This document shows, piece after piece, positions 1 to 9,466 of a stretch of 64,000 nucleotides of DNA. The translations under genes were made by a program, and so were the position numbers. Location: NCBI RefSeq assembly GCF_001597745.1, contig NZ_LUHJ01000013.1, positions 96,213 through 160,212 of the forward strand, given 5' to 3'. Every line of letters starts with the position of its first letter. Position 1 is the first letter of the stretch. Below the pieces are notes generated by a model. That model searched no databases. It was given only the letters and a program-made list of their open reading frames with translations, and was not told where the DNA came from. Source of the DNA: Anabaena sp. 4-3 (GTDB lineage: Bacteria; Cyanobacteriota; Cyanobacteriia; Cyanobacteriales; Nostocaceae).

Positions 1-523
1 TCGCTGCTGTAATGGTTTGCGTACCGTGAGTAACAGTTGCAGCGCGAACTTGCGCTTCTACGGGGTCAACATAATAGGAATGCACAAAGTAAACCCAAGG
101 TTGCGGGGGTAAATGCTCCCACAAAATACTTTTTGGTTGAGTTAATTGCAACTGATTCCAACCCATGTGAGGAATTGTAATCCCAGGTTCATGAACAAAC
201 CGCCGCACTTTTCCCTTAACAATTCCTAGCCCTGGTTGAGTTCCTTCGGCACTGGATTCAAATAAAATTTGTAGTCCTAAACAAATGCCTAAGAAGGGTT
301 TACCGGATGCGATTATATCTTTAATCGGTTGTTCTAAATCTCGCTCGCGGATATGCTGCATTGCGGGATCAAATGCGCCCACACCTGGCAAAACCACCGC
401 ATCTGCTTTAGCTAATTCCTTGGGGCAATCAGTAATTTTAGGCGTAGCTCCAGCTTTTTCTAAACCTTTACAAACAGAATGCAAATTTCCCATGTCATAG
501 TCTACAACCGCAATCACTGGCAT
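1..523 (-). CDS. hisH: Imidazole glycerol phosphate synthase subunit HisH (3' end cut by window edge)
   Basis: This is the glutamine amidotransferase subunit that supplies ammonia to HisF in histidine synthesis. The ATG at 523 opens with MPVIAVVDYDMGN, the usual HisH start. PGVGAFD and the nucleophile-elbow motif GICLGLQ (catalytic Cys near residue 82) follow, then HMGWNQL and YFVHSYY. About 174 codons are visible. The His-Glu part of the triad (usually FHPEKS) lies outside the window, so completeness cannot be judged. It is divergent from the Pcp-like gene at 583. The family assignment is firm from the motifs. Confidence 0.93.
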   Translation of the reverse strand, partial: MPVIAVVDYDMGNLHSVCKGLEKAGATPKITDCPKELAKADAVVLPGVGAFDPAMQHIRERDLEQPIKDIIASGKPFLGICLGLQILFESSAEGTQPGLGIVKGKVRRFVHEPGITIPHMGWNQLQLTQPKSILWEHLPPQPWVYFVHSYYVDPVEAQVRAATVTHGTQTITAA

Positions 524-582
524 TGGCCTGTTCCTTGTAAATTATTTATGGAGGTTTTTTTATATTCTAAAGAATATTTCTG

Positions 583-1095
583 ATGAAGAAAAGAATTCTA
601 TTAACTTCTTTTGACACTTGGCTTGCAGATCAACAGTCAAATTCCTCTGATGATCTATTACTTGAACTGCTCAAACTTGACTCACTCCCATTAGATTTAA
701 AATTTTTGCGCCTGTTACCTGTTGACATCGACCTTGCTAGTGAGCAGGTGATAGCAAAAATCCAGGAATACCAACCAGATTACATCGTTTGTTGTGGCAT
801 GGCATCCAGTCGGCAAAAATTAAGTCTAGAAGTTCGTGCTAGTCGTGGAGAAACTTTTTTACACACCACAATTGATGTCAAACAATTAGTAGCAGGAGCA
901 AAAGTCACAGATATTAGTGAAGACTGCGGTAAATTTGTATGCGAGGGACTTTATTATTCTGTACTGGACTACTTAAGGCAAAATCAACTGAAAGCACAGT
1001 GTATATTTGTCCATGTCCCAGTTTTGAATCAAGAAAATTTGATTGTGATTATGGCTAATTTCTTATTAATTATTAACAATTTGGCACTTTTGTAA
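583..1095 (+). CDS. Pyroglutamyl-peptidase I (C15)-like protein
   Basis: A 170-residue cytosolic protein resembling peptidase family C15, which removes N-terminal pyroglutamate. Visible marks are the N-terminal strand RILLTSFDTW (LVTGFEPF in typical members), the central CCGMASSR segment followed by LEVRASRGE (the place of the catalytic Glu), GKFVCEGLYY (catalytic Cys about 119) and IFVHVP (catalytic His). It is shorter than typical Pcp (about 210 residues): the substrate-binding loops are trimmed and the C-terminus is hydrophobic. Activity therefore remains inferred. It is preceded by an AT-rich gap from hisH and followed by a nonamer repeat. Confidence 0.7.
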   Translation: MKKRILLTSFDTWLADQQSNSSDDLLLELLKLDSLPLDLKFLRLLPVDIDLASEQVIAKIQEYQPDYIVCCGMASSRQKLSLEVRASRGETFLHTTIDVKQLVAGAKVTDISEDCGKFVCEGLYYSVLDYLRQNQLKAQCIFVHVPVLNQENLIVIMANFLLIINNLALL

Positions 1096-1120
1096 AGTTA
1101 TCACCGTCCGAAGGGTGGGG

Positions 1121-1183
1121 GATGAGGGAGATGAGGGAGATGAGGGAGATGAGGGAGATGAGGGAGATGAGGGAGATGAGGAG
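1121..1183 (+). repeat. Tandem nonamer GATGAGGGA (6 exact copies plus one variant)
   Basis: Six head-to-tail exact copies of GATGAGGGA followed by GATGAGGAG. The array lies between the Pcp-like gene and the DUF3370 gene and is followed by CCCCAGT-type heptamers near 1204-1235. It is purine-rich on the plus strand and non-coding. Confidence 0.95.
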
Positions 1184-1280
1184 GATAAGGGAGAAATTCT
1201 TTCCCAGTCCCCAGTCCCCAATACCCAGTCCCTAATACCTTCCAGTCTTTGTTATCAAGGAAAATAAATTAATTCAGAAT

Positions 1281-2645
1281 ATGTTACCGTTTTTACTTGG
1301 TTTTTTAGTGGCTCAATCAACTCCTGCGACACCACCACCGGCAGAAGTGGTACAACCGCAACAGGTGCGTCCGTTACCAGGACAGTTGGATACAATACCA
1401 ACATTTAATAGCAATAGTCCAGAATTAGTTTTAAAAGAGGGTATTTTACTTTCGACTTTTCCACCGGAGGGGAAAAAAGTTCCATCTGCCCATTTGAATT
1501 TTCCCTTTCGCGGTAGATTTGATGTGTTTGCTCATCACGTTGCTAGGGCTGAACCACCGGAAGATTTACGCTCATTATATGTAGGGGTAATTTTACATAA
1601 TCCCACTGCCCAACCAGTAACTGTGAATGTGTTGCAAGGTGCGAGTTATTTAAGTCAACCGGATGCGCCATTTATTCAGTTACCCTCGTTTAGTCCGAAT
1701 TTGTTGGGTAATGTGTTCGCGGGGCCGGGCGATCGCGTTATGTTAGATATACTCCGAGGACGACGACAAGATATTTTCCCCGCTCAAATTGTCATACCAC
1801 CAGGGGAAAGTCAAATGTTACTTAACCAACCTATTCCGGTAAGAGGACTCACCCCACCCCTCAACGGGCGTTCAACTTTAGCACGACTGCGAAGTAATGG
1901 TACTGTTTATGCAGCTAGTTTGGCGATGTTTGCCAAAACTAATGCTGATGCTAGTGAACGTGCGCCGACATTAGAAGAATGGCAAGATTTATTAAAAAAT
2001 AGTGATGTATCTGGCCCCCGTGATAAAGTACCTACACCCTTAGAAGAAACTGGTAAACCGCGCATTTATGGACGAGTAGCTGGGGTAGCGCGTGGCGTAC
2101 ATTGGCGGGCTTTGATTGCTGATAGTCCGAAAGCCAAGTATTTAACTATTCCCCAACCCGGTGCAGCATTTTCTTATCCTCTTAGCAGTCTGCATGGTGG
2201 TACTTTGGGAACAGAACAAATTCAAAGCGCACCGCTTTTGGTACGTTATCCTGACACCGCTTATCGCGCACATGGAAATTACGGTATTCAATATAGTTTG
2301 AGGTTGCCGTTATATAACAATACTCCTAATTCCCAAACTGTGAGTATCTCGATCCAAACCCCAATTAAAGAAGACAGACTGACAAAACCAGGACTGCGCT
2401 TTTTTACTACTCCCGCCCGTCAAGTTTTCTTTCGGGGTAGTGTGAGAATACGACATAAAGATGAGAATGGCCAGCCTAAAACTAATTTTATCCATTTAGT
2501 GCAGAGGAGAGGCCAGCCTGGAGAACCTTTAGCTTTATTAAACCTGAAATCAGGCGATCGCTCTTTAGTAGAAGTAGACTTTCTTTATCCTCCCGATGCT
2601 TCACCACCGCAGGTTTTAACGGTAGCTACCCAGGCTCAACAATAG
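1281..2645 (+). CDS. DUF3370 domain-containing protein
   Basis: A 454-residue protein of the DUF3370 family, which I know mainly from cyanobacteria and which has no established function. It starts with a short hydrophobic stretch (MLPFLLGFLVAQS) that could be a signal peptide. A proline-rich linker (residues 14-35) follows, then a long beta-rich region containing LKEGILLSTFPPEGKKVPSA and LYVGVILHNPT. The C-terminus ends with VEVDFLYPPDASPPQVLTV. An extracytoplasmic location is inferred from the leader. Monocistronic; a perfect palindrome lies 39 bp downstream. Confidence 0.8.
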   Translation: MLPFLLGFLVAQSTPATPPPAEVVQPQQVRPLPGQLDTIPTFNSNSPELVLKEGILLSTFPPEGKKVPSAHLNFPFRGRFDVFAHHVARAEPPEDLRSLYVGVILHNPTAQPVTVNVLQGASYLSQPDAPFIQLPSFSPNLLGNVFAGPGDRVMLDILRGRRQDIFPAQIVIPPGESQMLLNQPIPVRGLTPPLNGRSTLARLRSNGTVYAASLAMFAKTNADASERAPTLEEWQDLLKNSDVSGPRDKVPTPLEETGKPRIYGRVAGVARGVHWRALIADSPKAKYLTIPQPGAAFSYPLSSLHGGTLGTEQIQSAPLLVRYPDTAYRAHGNYGIQYSLRLPLYNNTPNSQTVSISIQTPIKEDRLTKPGLRFFTTPARQVFFRGSVRIRHKDENGQPKTNFIHLVQRRGQPGEPLALLNLKSGDRSLVEVDFLYPPDASPPQVLTVATQAQQ

Positions 2646-2683
2646 GGGAAAAGGACAAACTTTTGCTAGTGGTATGTGCAAAT

Positions 2684-2715
2684 ATGTAGAGACGTTGCAT
2701 GCAACGTCTCTACAT
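2684..2715. repeat. 32-bp perfect palindrome
   Basis: Each arm reads ATGTAGAGACGTTGCA, and the centre is TGCA. Decayed relatives with GTAGAGAC/CTCTAC arms occur near 12974-13000 and 20514-20543. It lies 39 bp after the DUF3370 stop, so it may act as a transcript end, but there is no T-run. A dispersed palindromic repeat of Nostocales is more likely. Confidence 0.85.
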
Positions 2716-3074
2716 TTTCCTTATTTGGTGTCGTACTTTCCACCTAACACACCCTACAATTTATTTTTTATTAACGCTGACAGTGTTTACTCATGTTAGG
2801 CATACTATTTATTACACATATAGTATTTAAAAACCACTCAAGATTGTAAACACCCATATAAGTTGCAATAATAGATATTATAACTACTACTGTAGTAGTC
2901 CAAGGCTTGATCTCACGCATAAATTTTTTTTATTTTCATCCATTCTGGTGAGTATACACCAAATATGCTACTTAAATATGACTTCAATTTAAAATGTTAC
3001 TTAATATACTACTTAGCCTAGTTAAGTAGTGGCGTGGCAAGCCTTAAATGTTGCATTAAAACTCTCTTGTGGGA

Positions 3075-3111
3075 TGGGCTTCTAGCCCGTCCGGTGCGGG
3101 CTAGAAGCCCA
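3075..3111. repeat. Inverted repeat, 15-bp arms
   Basis: Arms TGGGCTTCTAGCCCG and CGGGCTAGAAGCCCA are separated by a 7-nt loop and followed by ACCACAAGAACT. The same tail (ACCACAAGAATT) follows the smaller hairpin at 16387-16403, so the two belong to one repeat family. Confidence 0.85.
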
Positions 3112-3168
3112 CACCACAAGAACTATATTTTTGCACTACTTTAGCCTTGCCACCCCACTACAATTTAT

Positions 3169-4497
3169 TTATTGAAAACCCTTGGCTGGTTTTTGTTTCC
3201 CCTTTCCTTTAGGTTTAGACTTGTGAACTTCTACTACAGCTTCTTGAAATAATTCATGCAGATGTAGCGGTACACTGGCAATTTCTGGTAAGTCTGGTTG
3301 CAGGGGTTTATCAAATTCTTGCAATAGTTTATCTAAGTCATCTTTAAGGTTAAATTCTGGACGTTGTAAATAATCTTGTAGGACTTTTTCTAATGATTTG
3401 GGGTAATTTTGGGCTAAACGATGCCAAATAAACGCATTAATATTTTTATCTTCCAGGTAATGACGAATTAGTTTATCAGCACCTTCGATACTTTGCCAAT
3501 TTTCTGCTGTTAATAGTGCTTGAAATTGGCTGTATGTTGGTAAAAACATCTGTCCCCAACGGGGATGAGAAATAGCGGTGACTTGTTCTGCTTTTTTCAG
3601 TTCCGCAGGTAAATCAACTTTTGGCATTACCATTTTACTGTTGCCATTTTTGTTGTTAAATATCTGCGCTACTAATTTGCTATCAGCACCAGCTTCTTTT
3701 GCTGCTTCTGTAATTTCTGCTTCTGATACTCCGGCTTCGGCGGCTAAGTCACTGAGAGATTTATTTTGATCAATTCCTAAAGCTGCCAAGCGTTTCTCGG
3801 CGGTTAATTCTTGGAATTCTCTAATTTTTTGGTTAAGTTGATATCCAGGTAATGTGATTTCATCACTCCCAAAAAAATCAATAAAATCTTCGTGATATTG
3901 GGCTACTGACTCCCAAGCAGCTTGTAATAAATCTGGTGCGTCACTATAAAGATAGTTTTTATAATTGTCTTTGAAATTGCCAATGGCTACAGCGAGTTTT
4001 GGTTTACCCAGTTTACCTAATATTGTGTATTGTCCAAAAAATGTCCAGTAATTATCGGTGACTGGGGCTATGCGAGTTAATAAGATTTCGCCTAGTTTTA
4101 TGCGAGAAATTGCTTGTAGTGTTTGGGGATTGTTGGGTTTTACAAGATAGTATTTATCGGTTAACCAGTTTTTTAATTTTAGGCGATCGCTCTCTATTTG
4201 GGTAATGGCAAATAAACCCATAAAACTATGATACCAACTTAAAAGAAGCTGGCGATCGCTCTCGGTTAAATCTGGTTGACTGGCAATAAATAAATCTATG
4301 GGAGACTTATCCCCAATTTTCCCTTCTACAATAAAACTGTCAATAATTAAATCTTGCTGTTTACTATCACCACTACCACGGCGATACTGTTCGGCTGCAT
4401 AGGTTTCTAAAGCTTGTGCTAGTTCTCCTTCTGCATCTAAAACGAAATCTACTAAAGCTTGTTTCAGGAAGTGCGATCGCTCTAATATCAAATCCAC
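3169..4497 (-). CDS. Conserved hypothetical protein
   Basis: A 442-residue soluble protein that I do not recognise beyond a sense that it is conserved in cyanobacteria. It is rich in Leu, Glu and Lys with an alpha-helical character. No membrane segment or signal peptide is seen. A helix-turn-helix-like segment (LSDLAAEAGVSEAEITEAAK) lies around residues 248-267. The C-terminal tail is basic (KSKPKGKGKQKPAKGF). The start is GTG at 4497; no better in-frame ATG lies near it. It is convergent with DUF3370 and divergent from the Uma2 gene. No function is proposed. Confidence 0.75.
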   Translation of the reverse strand: MDLILERSHFLKQALVDFVLDAEGELAQALETYAAEQYRRGSGDSKQQDLIIDSFIVEGKIGDKSPIDLFIASQPDLTESDRQLLLSWYHSFMGLFAITQIESDRLKLKNWLTDKYYLVKPNNPQTLQAISRIKLGEILLTRIAPVTDNYWTFFGQYTILGKLGKPKLAVAIGNFKDNYKNYLYSDAPDLLQAAWESVAQYHEDFIDFFGSDEITLPGYQLNQKIREFQELTAEKRLAALGIDQNKSLSDLAAEAGVSEAEITEAAKEAGADSKLVAQIFNNKNGNSKMVMPKVDLPAELKKAEQVTAISHPRWGQMFLPTYSQFQALLTAENWQSIEGADKLIRHYLEDKNINAFIWHRLAQNYPKSLEKVLQDYLQRPEFNLKDDLDKLLQEFDKPLQPDLPEIASVPLHLHELFQEAVVEVHKSKPKGKGKQKPAKGFQ

Positions 4498-4654
4498 AGG
4501 TATACTCTATCTCTTGATGCCATAACTATAGATTAAGGGTGACGAGCAAATCACAGCATCTAACAATAGCTAGATTTATCAAAATATATATTGAGCAAGT
4601 TGACGAATTACTTAGTTTAAAATAAACACAAAGCATCAAACAAGGTTATAAAAA

Positions 4655-5239
4655 ATGATTGCAAATCCCAGTTATAACTATATTGCCCCAGAAAACTATC
4701 TCAAAGGTGAAGAAAATAGTCCCATTAAGCACGAATACCGCCAAGGAGACGTTTATGCAATGGCTGGGGCTAGTAATACTCATGTGGTAATTTCTCTAAA
4801 TATTGCTTCCAGCCTGAGAAACCACTTACGCGGAAAAGGATGTCAAGCTTACATATCAGACACCAAAGTTCACATTGAATCACTTAACACTTACTACTAT
4901 CCTGATGTAATTGTTAGTTGTGACCAAAGAGATAGAGCTTTTGATAATTTTATCCGCTATCCTTGCCTAATTATAGAAGTTTTATCACCATCGACAGAAG
5001 CCTTTGATAGAGGTGATAAATTTGCTGACTACCGACACATAGAAACACTGCAAGAATATGTCTTAGTCAGTCAAAATCGGATGAGTGTTGATTGTTTTCG
5101 CCGTAACCAAGATGGGCAATGGGTACTTTATCCTTATGGACAAGGAGATGAGATACATTTAGCTAGTATAGATTTTCGGTGTGCGGTAACAGACGTATAT
5201 GAAGATGTTACTTTTGAATTGCCGCAACCTCAAACATAA
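4655..5239 (+). CDS. Uma2 family (DUF820) endonuclease-like protein
   Basis: A 194-residue member of the Uma2/DUF820 family, a PD-(D/E)XK-fold group greatly expanded in cyanobacteria. Signature parts are YLKGEENSPIKHEYRQGDVYAM near the N-terminus, YYPDVIV (catalytic-site Asp), and IEVLSPSTEAFDRGDKF followed by YRHIETLQEYVLV. The acidic residues and Lys of the fold are present, so the core looks intact. Substrate and biological role of these proteins are unknown. It is probably monocistronic; the next gene starts 100 bp later on the same strand. Confidence 0.9.
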   Translation: MIANPSYNYIAPENYLKGEENSPIKHEYRQGDVYAMAGASNTHVVISLNIASSLRNHLRGKGCQAYISDTKVHIESLNTYYYPDVIVSCDQRDRAFDNFIRYPCLIIEVLSPSTEAFDRGDKFADYRHIETLQEYVLVSQNRMSVDCFRRNQDGQWVLYPYGQGDEIHLASIDFRCAVTDVYEDVTFELPQPQT

Positions 5240-5339
5240 ACAGAAAACAAATCTTCAGAGTTGCTGAGTCAGCTTGGTCACAGATTAGCCCCATTTTAGT
5301 AGCTTATCATGGACTCAGAAAACAACGAGGTGTAAATTT

Positions 5340-6014
5340 ATGACAAGTGTTGTTAAATCTCCCTACAGTAGCGAACAGATAGCCGCTTGGTTGCGGGGAC
5401 TGCTAACAATAGCTTGGGCTGATGGTAACTTTGACGAACAAGAACAGCAATTAATTGCGAGTCTCACCAAGGATGAATTAGCCCCTTGTCTAGAATGGGA
5501 GTCACTGGAAGTCATTACACCAGAAGAATTAGCGACGGTTTTGGGGAAGCATACACCAGCTGCGGAGAATTTTTTGCGTACAGCTGTCATGGTAGCGATC
5601 GCAGATGGTATATATTCCCCCAGCGAAGATCAAGTCCTGCATCAATTTTGTCAAGCCCTCGGCGAACCAGAAGACATACTCACAGCCCTACGCCACACCA
5701 TAGAAGAACAAGATGCACCAGTCAATTCTACCCCAGCCATACCCACCCACCCCTCACCTGATGCACTCCAACCCCTACGCCACTGGCTGGATGAGTTAGA
5801 TGTCAAAGACCCCAGAGTTGCCCGGTTTTTATGTAAAATGATACCTTCCCAATGTCCCTTTGAGCGAGATGTCACCTTATTCGGACGTAAAATAGTACAT
5901 ATTCCGCCATTATGTAAAATTAACCCACTGTATGAACAACTCGTAGGTTTACGCTTCCGCGCCCTCTCCTATTTAGCAGATGAATGTAACGAAGATGTGA
6001 CACCATATATTTAG
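5340..6014 (+). CDS. TerB-like domain fused to Mo-dependent nitrogenase C-terminal domain
   Basis: A 224-residue two-domain protein. Residues 10-115 resemble the TerB/TerB-like helical fold: LLTIAWADGNFDEQEQQLI and VMVAIADGIYSPSEDQVL form a repeated WADG/IADG acidic motif that probably binds metal. After a Pro-rich linker (125-140), residues 141-224 match the Mo-nitro_C family (PLRHWLDELDVKDPRVARFLCKMIP, CPFERDV, INPLYEQLVGLRFRALSYL). Despite that family's name, no nitrogenase gene is nearby. It is soluble with no leader. The role is unknown, and the metal-related function is inferred only from the domains. Confidence 0.8.
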   Translation: MTSVVKSPYSSEQIAAWLRGLLTIAWADGNFDEQEQQLIASLTKDELAPCLEWESLEVITPEELATVLGKHTPAAENFLRTAVMVAIADGIYSPSEDQVLHQFCQALGEPEDILTALRHTIEEQDAPVNSTPAIPTHPSPDALQPLRHWLDELDVKDPRVARFLCKMIPSQCPFERDVTLFGRKIVHIPPLCKINPLYEQLVGLRFRALSYLADECNEDVTPYI

Positions 6015-6150
6015 TCAATAGTCATTAGTCAATAATTTGGCATAATGGCAATTAGAAGCTCTCAGACAAAAAAACTACTCAAACAACATACAATGTCTAA
6101 GGTGCGTTCATAAAATGACGCACCATTATCATCTTCAGCAAGCTCATAAA

Positions 6151-6217
6151 TAATAACTAATGACTAATGACTAATGACTAATGACTAATGACTAATGACT
6201 AATGACTAATAACTAAC
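6151..6217. repeat. Heptamer array (TAATGAC)n
   Basis: About eight consecutive TAATGAC heptamers ending 2 bp before the obgE start codon. These are short tandemly repeated repetitive (STRR) sequences, typical of heterocystous cyanobacteria. A small imperfect hairpin (AAGGTGCGTT...ATGACGCACC) lies just upstream at about 6099-6124. Confidence 0.95.
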
Positions 6218-6218
6218 T

Positions 6219-7247
6219 ATGCAATTTATCGACCAAGCAGAGATTGAAGTAGAAGCTGGTAAAGGTGGCGATGGTATTGTTGCCTTCCGGCGAGAAAAAT
6301 ATGTACCAGCTGGCGGCCCTTCTGGTGGAAACGGTGGGCGAGGTGGTTCAGTCTTTTTCGTAGCAGTGGAAAATCTACAAACCTTGTTAGACTTTCGATA
6401 TCAACACATATTTAAAGGCGAAAATGGCGGACGTGGCGGCCCCAATAACTGCACAGGCGCATCCGGGAAAGATTTAATTATCGAAGTTCCCTGTGGCACA
6501 GCCATTTATGATGCAGAAACAGGTGATTTAATCGGAGATTTAACCGCACCTAACCAAAAGCTACTAATAGCACAAGGTGGTAAAGGAGGTTTAGGAAATC
6601 AGCATTTCTTAAGCAACCGTAACCGCGCCCCAGAATACGCCCTCCCAGGACTACCAGGAGAAAGAAAACTCCTACACTTAGAATTAAAACTGTTAGCGGA
6701 AGTAGGAATTATTGGTTTACCCAACGCTGGTAAATCTACCTTAATCTCATCATTATCAGCAGCCCGTCCCAAAATTGCTGACTATCCCTTTACAACCCTA
6801 GTGCCAAATTTAGGTGTAGTCAGAAAACCCACGGGTGACGGTACTGTGTTCGCCGATATCCCCGGACTAATTGAAGGTGCAGCCGAAGGTGCAGGTTTAG
6901 GACATGATTTCTTACGCCACATTGAACGCACAAGAGTATTACTGCATTTAATCGACGCAACCAGTGATGATGTTATAGGGGATTATAACACAATTCAGCA
7001 AGAATTAGCCGCTTATGGACGAGGTTTAAATGAAAGAATGCAAATTTTGGCATTAAATAAAATTGATGCCGTTGACAGGGAAAGTGTTGATTTAGAAGCA
7101 CTGGCGACGCAATTAAATCATCTGTCTCACGCGCCAGTTTTCTTGATTTCTGCGGTGACTCGTACTGGTTTAGAGCCAATGTTACAAGAAGTTTGGCATA
7201 TTCTCGACCAAATCAACGCAATGGAAGAAGTAGAAGTGTTTACTTAA
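6219..7247 (+). CDS. obgE: Obg family GTPase ObgE/CgtA
   Basis: An essential GTPase that binds the large ribosomal subunit and acts in ribosome assembly and the stringent response. The 342 residues hold the glycine-rich Obg fold (1-158), then the G domain. The G domain has G1 GLPNAGKST (166-174), switch I with ADYPFTT (187-193), G3 DIPG (213-216) and G4 NKID (280-283). As in other short cyanobacterial forms, no C-terminal OCT domain is present. The ATG sits directly behind a heptamer array with no visible ribosome-binding site, which is unusual but common among genes preceded by such repeats. Confidence 0.97.
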   Translation: MQFIDQAEIEVEAGKGGDGIVAFRREKYVPAGGPSGGNGGRGGSVFFVAVENLQTLLDFRYQHIFKGENGGRGGPNNCTGASGKDLIIEVPCGTAIYDAETGDLIGDLTAPNQKLLIAQGGKGGLGNQHFLSNRNRAPEYALPGLPGERKLLHLELKLLAEVGIIGLPNAGKSTLISSLSAARPKIADYPFTTLVPNLGVVRKPTGDGTVFADIPGLIEGAAEGAGLGHDFLRHIERTRVLLHLIDATSDDVIGDYNTIQQELAAYGRGLNERMQILALNKIDAVDRESVDLEALATQLNHLSHAPVFLISAVTRTGLEPMLQEVWHILDQINAMEEVEVFT

Positions 7248-7256
7248 GTTTTGTAG

Positions 7257-7316
7257 GGTGGGCATTGCTTGAGATTTGCTCAAACCATAAATTTTATGTT
7301 GTTAGCAATGCCCACC
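7257..7316. repeat. 60-bp inverted repeat element
   Basis: The 13-bp arms GGTGGGCATTGCT and AGCAATGCCCACC flank an AT-rich centre. It begins 10 bp after the obgE stop and could fold into a transcript-end hairpin. Its shape matches the 65-bp inverted repeats at 20993, 38667 and 49047, but the arm sequence differs. Confidence 0.8.
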
Positions 7317-7416
7317 TGACGCTGATTAAGTTTTGTAGTGTGGATTTTAGTGTGGAGGAGTAGGGGGAATTTGCCTCACGCAGAGACGCAGAGGCGCAGA
7401 GAGGGAGAGGAAGAGG

Positions 7417-8544
7417 TTAGACTTTGAGAAACCAGCGTTGGCGGTACATGAGGAGGGCGACTAACCACCAGAAGATGACGGTGGCTAGGGCGAATAGTAG
7501 TGAACCGTTGTAAGTTCCTGCCCAGGATGCGAAGATGTTTTGATATATCCAGTTGTAGGTGCTGATGGCGGTTTCTCCTGTGCCGATTTTGGTTCTGGCG
7601 AGGATTTTGATTAGTAATACTGATAGGACAAACAGAGCGATCGCATTTAGTCCCATAATTTCAAAAGGTTTACCCCAGCGTCGAATTAATCTGACTTCAA
7701 TTAATTCATAACAAGCTGCCAGTAGCAACAACGCCCAACCGCTAGTCAACACCACATAGGAACTTGTCCATAATTTTTTATTTATCGGGAATACCCCACC
7801 CCACGCCCAACCAATAATTAAGCAACCCACGCCAAATAATGCTAATCCGATACTCGTCCGTGTTTGTACTGGCTGTTTACGTATCCAATCGCCAGTAAAG
7901 TAACCAGCCAAAACACTCACAATAGCAGGAATCGTACTAAATAATCCTTCTGGATCTCCCATGAAGTTAAAGCCATCGCCCTTATATAGATGGGCTTTCG
8001 GGATAATCAACCTGTCAATATACGCGCCAAAATTGCCTTCTCTAGACAACACACCTGCACCATAATCTGGTACTGGAATATACATCATTGCTAGCCAATA
8101 GCCAATGAGTAAGACAGCCGCTAGTATCCATTGTCCTTTGCGTGGTAATTTTAGGACTATCACAGAAGCTAGCAGGTAGCTCAGGCTGATACGCTGCAAC
8201 ACCCCCATAATGCGGATGCTACTCAAGTCAAAAGTCCAAACGCCTTGATTCCAAAAGCCATTGAGAAACAAACCCAAAATAAACAGAATCGCCGCCCGGC
8301 GCAATATCCGCCCATAAACAGCCGAGGTGGGTTTGTTGTCTTCGGTGTATTTGGATAACGAAAAAGTCATTGCTACACCGACAATGAACAAAAAGAAAGG
8401 AAAAACTAAATCAGTCGGTGTGCAACCATGCCAATCAGCATGAGTTAAGGGAAGATAGACATCATTAGCGACTCCCGCCATATTAACCAGAATCATCCCC
8501 GCAATGGTGATACCGCGAAATACATCAAGTGAAGTCAGGCGCAT
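7417..8544 (-). CDS. NagX/HGSNAT-like heparan-alpha-glucosaminide acetyltransferase family membrane protein
   Basis: A 375-residue polytopic membrane protein of the COG4299 type. It opens with RLTSLDVFRGITIAGMILVNM, the family hallmark, then HADWHGCTPTDLVFPFFLFIVG. The His in the first loop matches the proposed acetyl-accepting His of the human HGSNAT enzyme. About ten further hydrophobic helices follow. Known relatives acetylate amino sugars across a membrane; bacterial members often sit near chitin or N-acetylglucosamine genes, but none are nearby here. The substrate is unknown. Start ATG at 8544; monocistronic and divergent from prxQ. Confidence 0.82.
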   Translation of the reverse strand: MRLTSLDVFRGITIAGMILVNMAGVANDVYLPLTHADWHGCTPTDLVFPFFLFIVGVAMTFSLSKYTEDNKPTSAVYGRILRRAAILFILGLFLNGFWNQGVWTFDLSSIRIMGVLQRISLSYLLASVIVLKLPRKGQWILAAVLLIGYWLAMMYIPVPDYGAGVLSREGNFGAYIDRLIIPKAHLYKGDGFNFMGDPEGLFSTIPAIVSVLAGYFTGDWIRKQPVQTRTSIGLALFGVGCLIIGWAWGGVFPINKKLWTSSYVVLTSGWALLLLAACYELIEVRLIRRWGKPFEIMGLNAIALFVLSVLLIKILARTKIGTGETAISTYNWIYQNIFASWAGTYNGSLLFALATVIFWWLVALLMYRQRWFLKV

Positions 8545-8700
8545 GGATAGAACTATGTGTATGTGAATGAGTATATAAACTATCCTGCCTAATGTTCGTC
8601 AAGCATTAAGATTTACAAATTACCGAACCAATATATAAAGTCAGAGTAACGACACTTTGACAAATAATTAATAAATGTACACAAATTTTATTTAGCGTCT

Positions 8701-9162
8701 ATGCCAGTTAAAGTTGGAGACACTGCCCCTGATTTTACCCTACCTGCTCAAAATGGTTCATCGGTGAGCCTGAGTGAGTTTCGTGGTAAGAAGGCTGTGG
8801 TGCTGTATTTTTACCCCAAAGATGACACCCCCGGATGTACAGCAGAATCTTGCGCTTTTCGTGATCAGTATGAAGTTTTTCAAAGTGCTGGCGCGGAAGT
8901 CATCGGTGTGAGTGGTGACTCTAGCGAGTCTCACCAACGTTTTACAGCTAAGTACAATCTGCCTTTTACACTATTAAGCGATAAAGGCGACAAAGTACGC
9001 AAGCAATACGGCGCAACAGCAGCGTTTGGTTTGTTCCCCGGTCGTGTTACCTACGTGATTGACCAACAGGGAGTTGTGCGCTTTGTATTTGACTCAATGC
9101 TTAACTTTAATGGTCACGTTGAGGAAGCATTGAAAACTTTGCAACAGCTTGCAGCAAAATAA
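8701..9162 (+). CDS. prxQ: Peroxiredoxin, BCP/PrxQ type
   Basis: A thiol peroxidase that reduces H2O2 and alkyl hydroperoxides with electrons from thioredoxin. The 153 residues contain [15 protein letters not shown], giving peroxidatic Cys46 and resolving Cys51 (CX4C, the atypical two-Cys PrxQ pattern). The catalytic Thr and Arg are in place and [10 protein letters not shown] follows in the C-terminal half. No leader, so it is cytosolic. A Rho-independent terminator (9178-9205) ends the transcript. Confidence 0.95.
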   Translation: MPVKVGDTAPDFTLPAQNGSSVSLSEFRGKKAVVLYFYPKDDTPGCTAESCAFRDQYEVFQSAGAEVIGVSGDSSESHQRFTAKYNLPFTLLSDKGDKVRKQYGATAAFGLFPGRVTYVIDQQGVVRFVFDSMLNFNGHVEEALKTLQQLAAK

Positions 9163-9177
9163 GTTGAAAAGTCTAGA

Positions 9178-9205
9178 GGCAAAAGAATTTTTCTTTTGCC
9201 CTTTT
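9178..9205 (+). terminator. Rho-independent terminator of prxQ
   Basis: A 10-bp stem (GGCAAAAGAA / TTCTTTTGCC) with a 3-nt loop is followed by CTTTT, 15 bp after the prxQ stop codon. Confidence 0.85.
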
Positions 9206-9213
9206 GTATTTTC

Positions 9214-9291
9214 AGTTTGTAGTCTGGACTTTAGTCCTGATACTTGTTGGGTAGGGTATCTAAGAGAGGACTAAAGTCCTCACTACAAACT
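9214..9291. repeat. Inverted repeat AGTTTGTAGT...GGACTTTAGTCCT
   Basis: The left arm starts AGTTTGTAGT and includes GGACTTTAGTCCT. The right arm reads AGGACTAAAGTCCTC and ends ACTACAAACT. The arms are about 24 bp with one insertion, around a 30-bp centre. Degenerate traces of a similar element are seen near 35440-35490. Confidence 0.8.
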
Positions 9292-9466
9292 AAAATTTTC
9301 GTGACAAGCTACTATCTTTGAGAGGATGAATGAATGTATACATTAATACTGAAATAATGTTATATCAGTTTTTTGAACATTTGCATACATCCCTTGGGGA
9401 GATGCGAAAGTATAGGAATAATAGGTAAATTAATCCGGGATGTTGTTATGCACTGGATTTAAAGAG

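Larger units (their letters stand above)
2646..3168. other. Gene-free stretch with two hairpin repeats
   Basis: 523 bp between convergent genes. It contains a 32-bp perfect palindrome (2684-2715) and a 15-bp-stem hairpin (3075-3111). The middle is AT-rich with no credible open frame. Confidence 0.8.
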
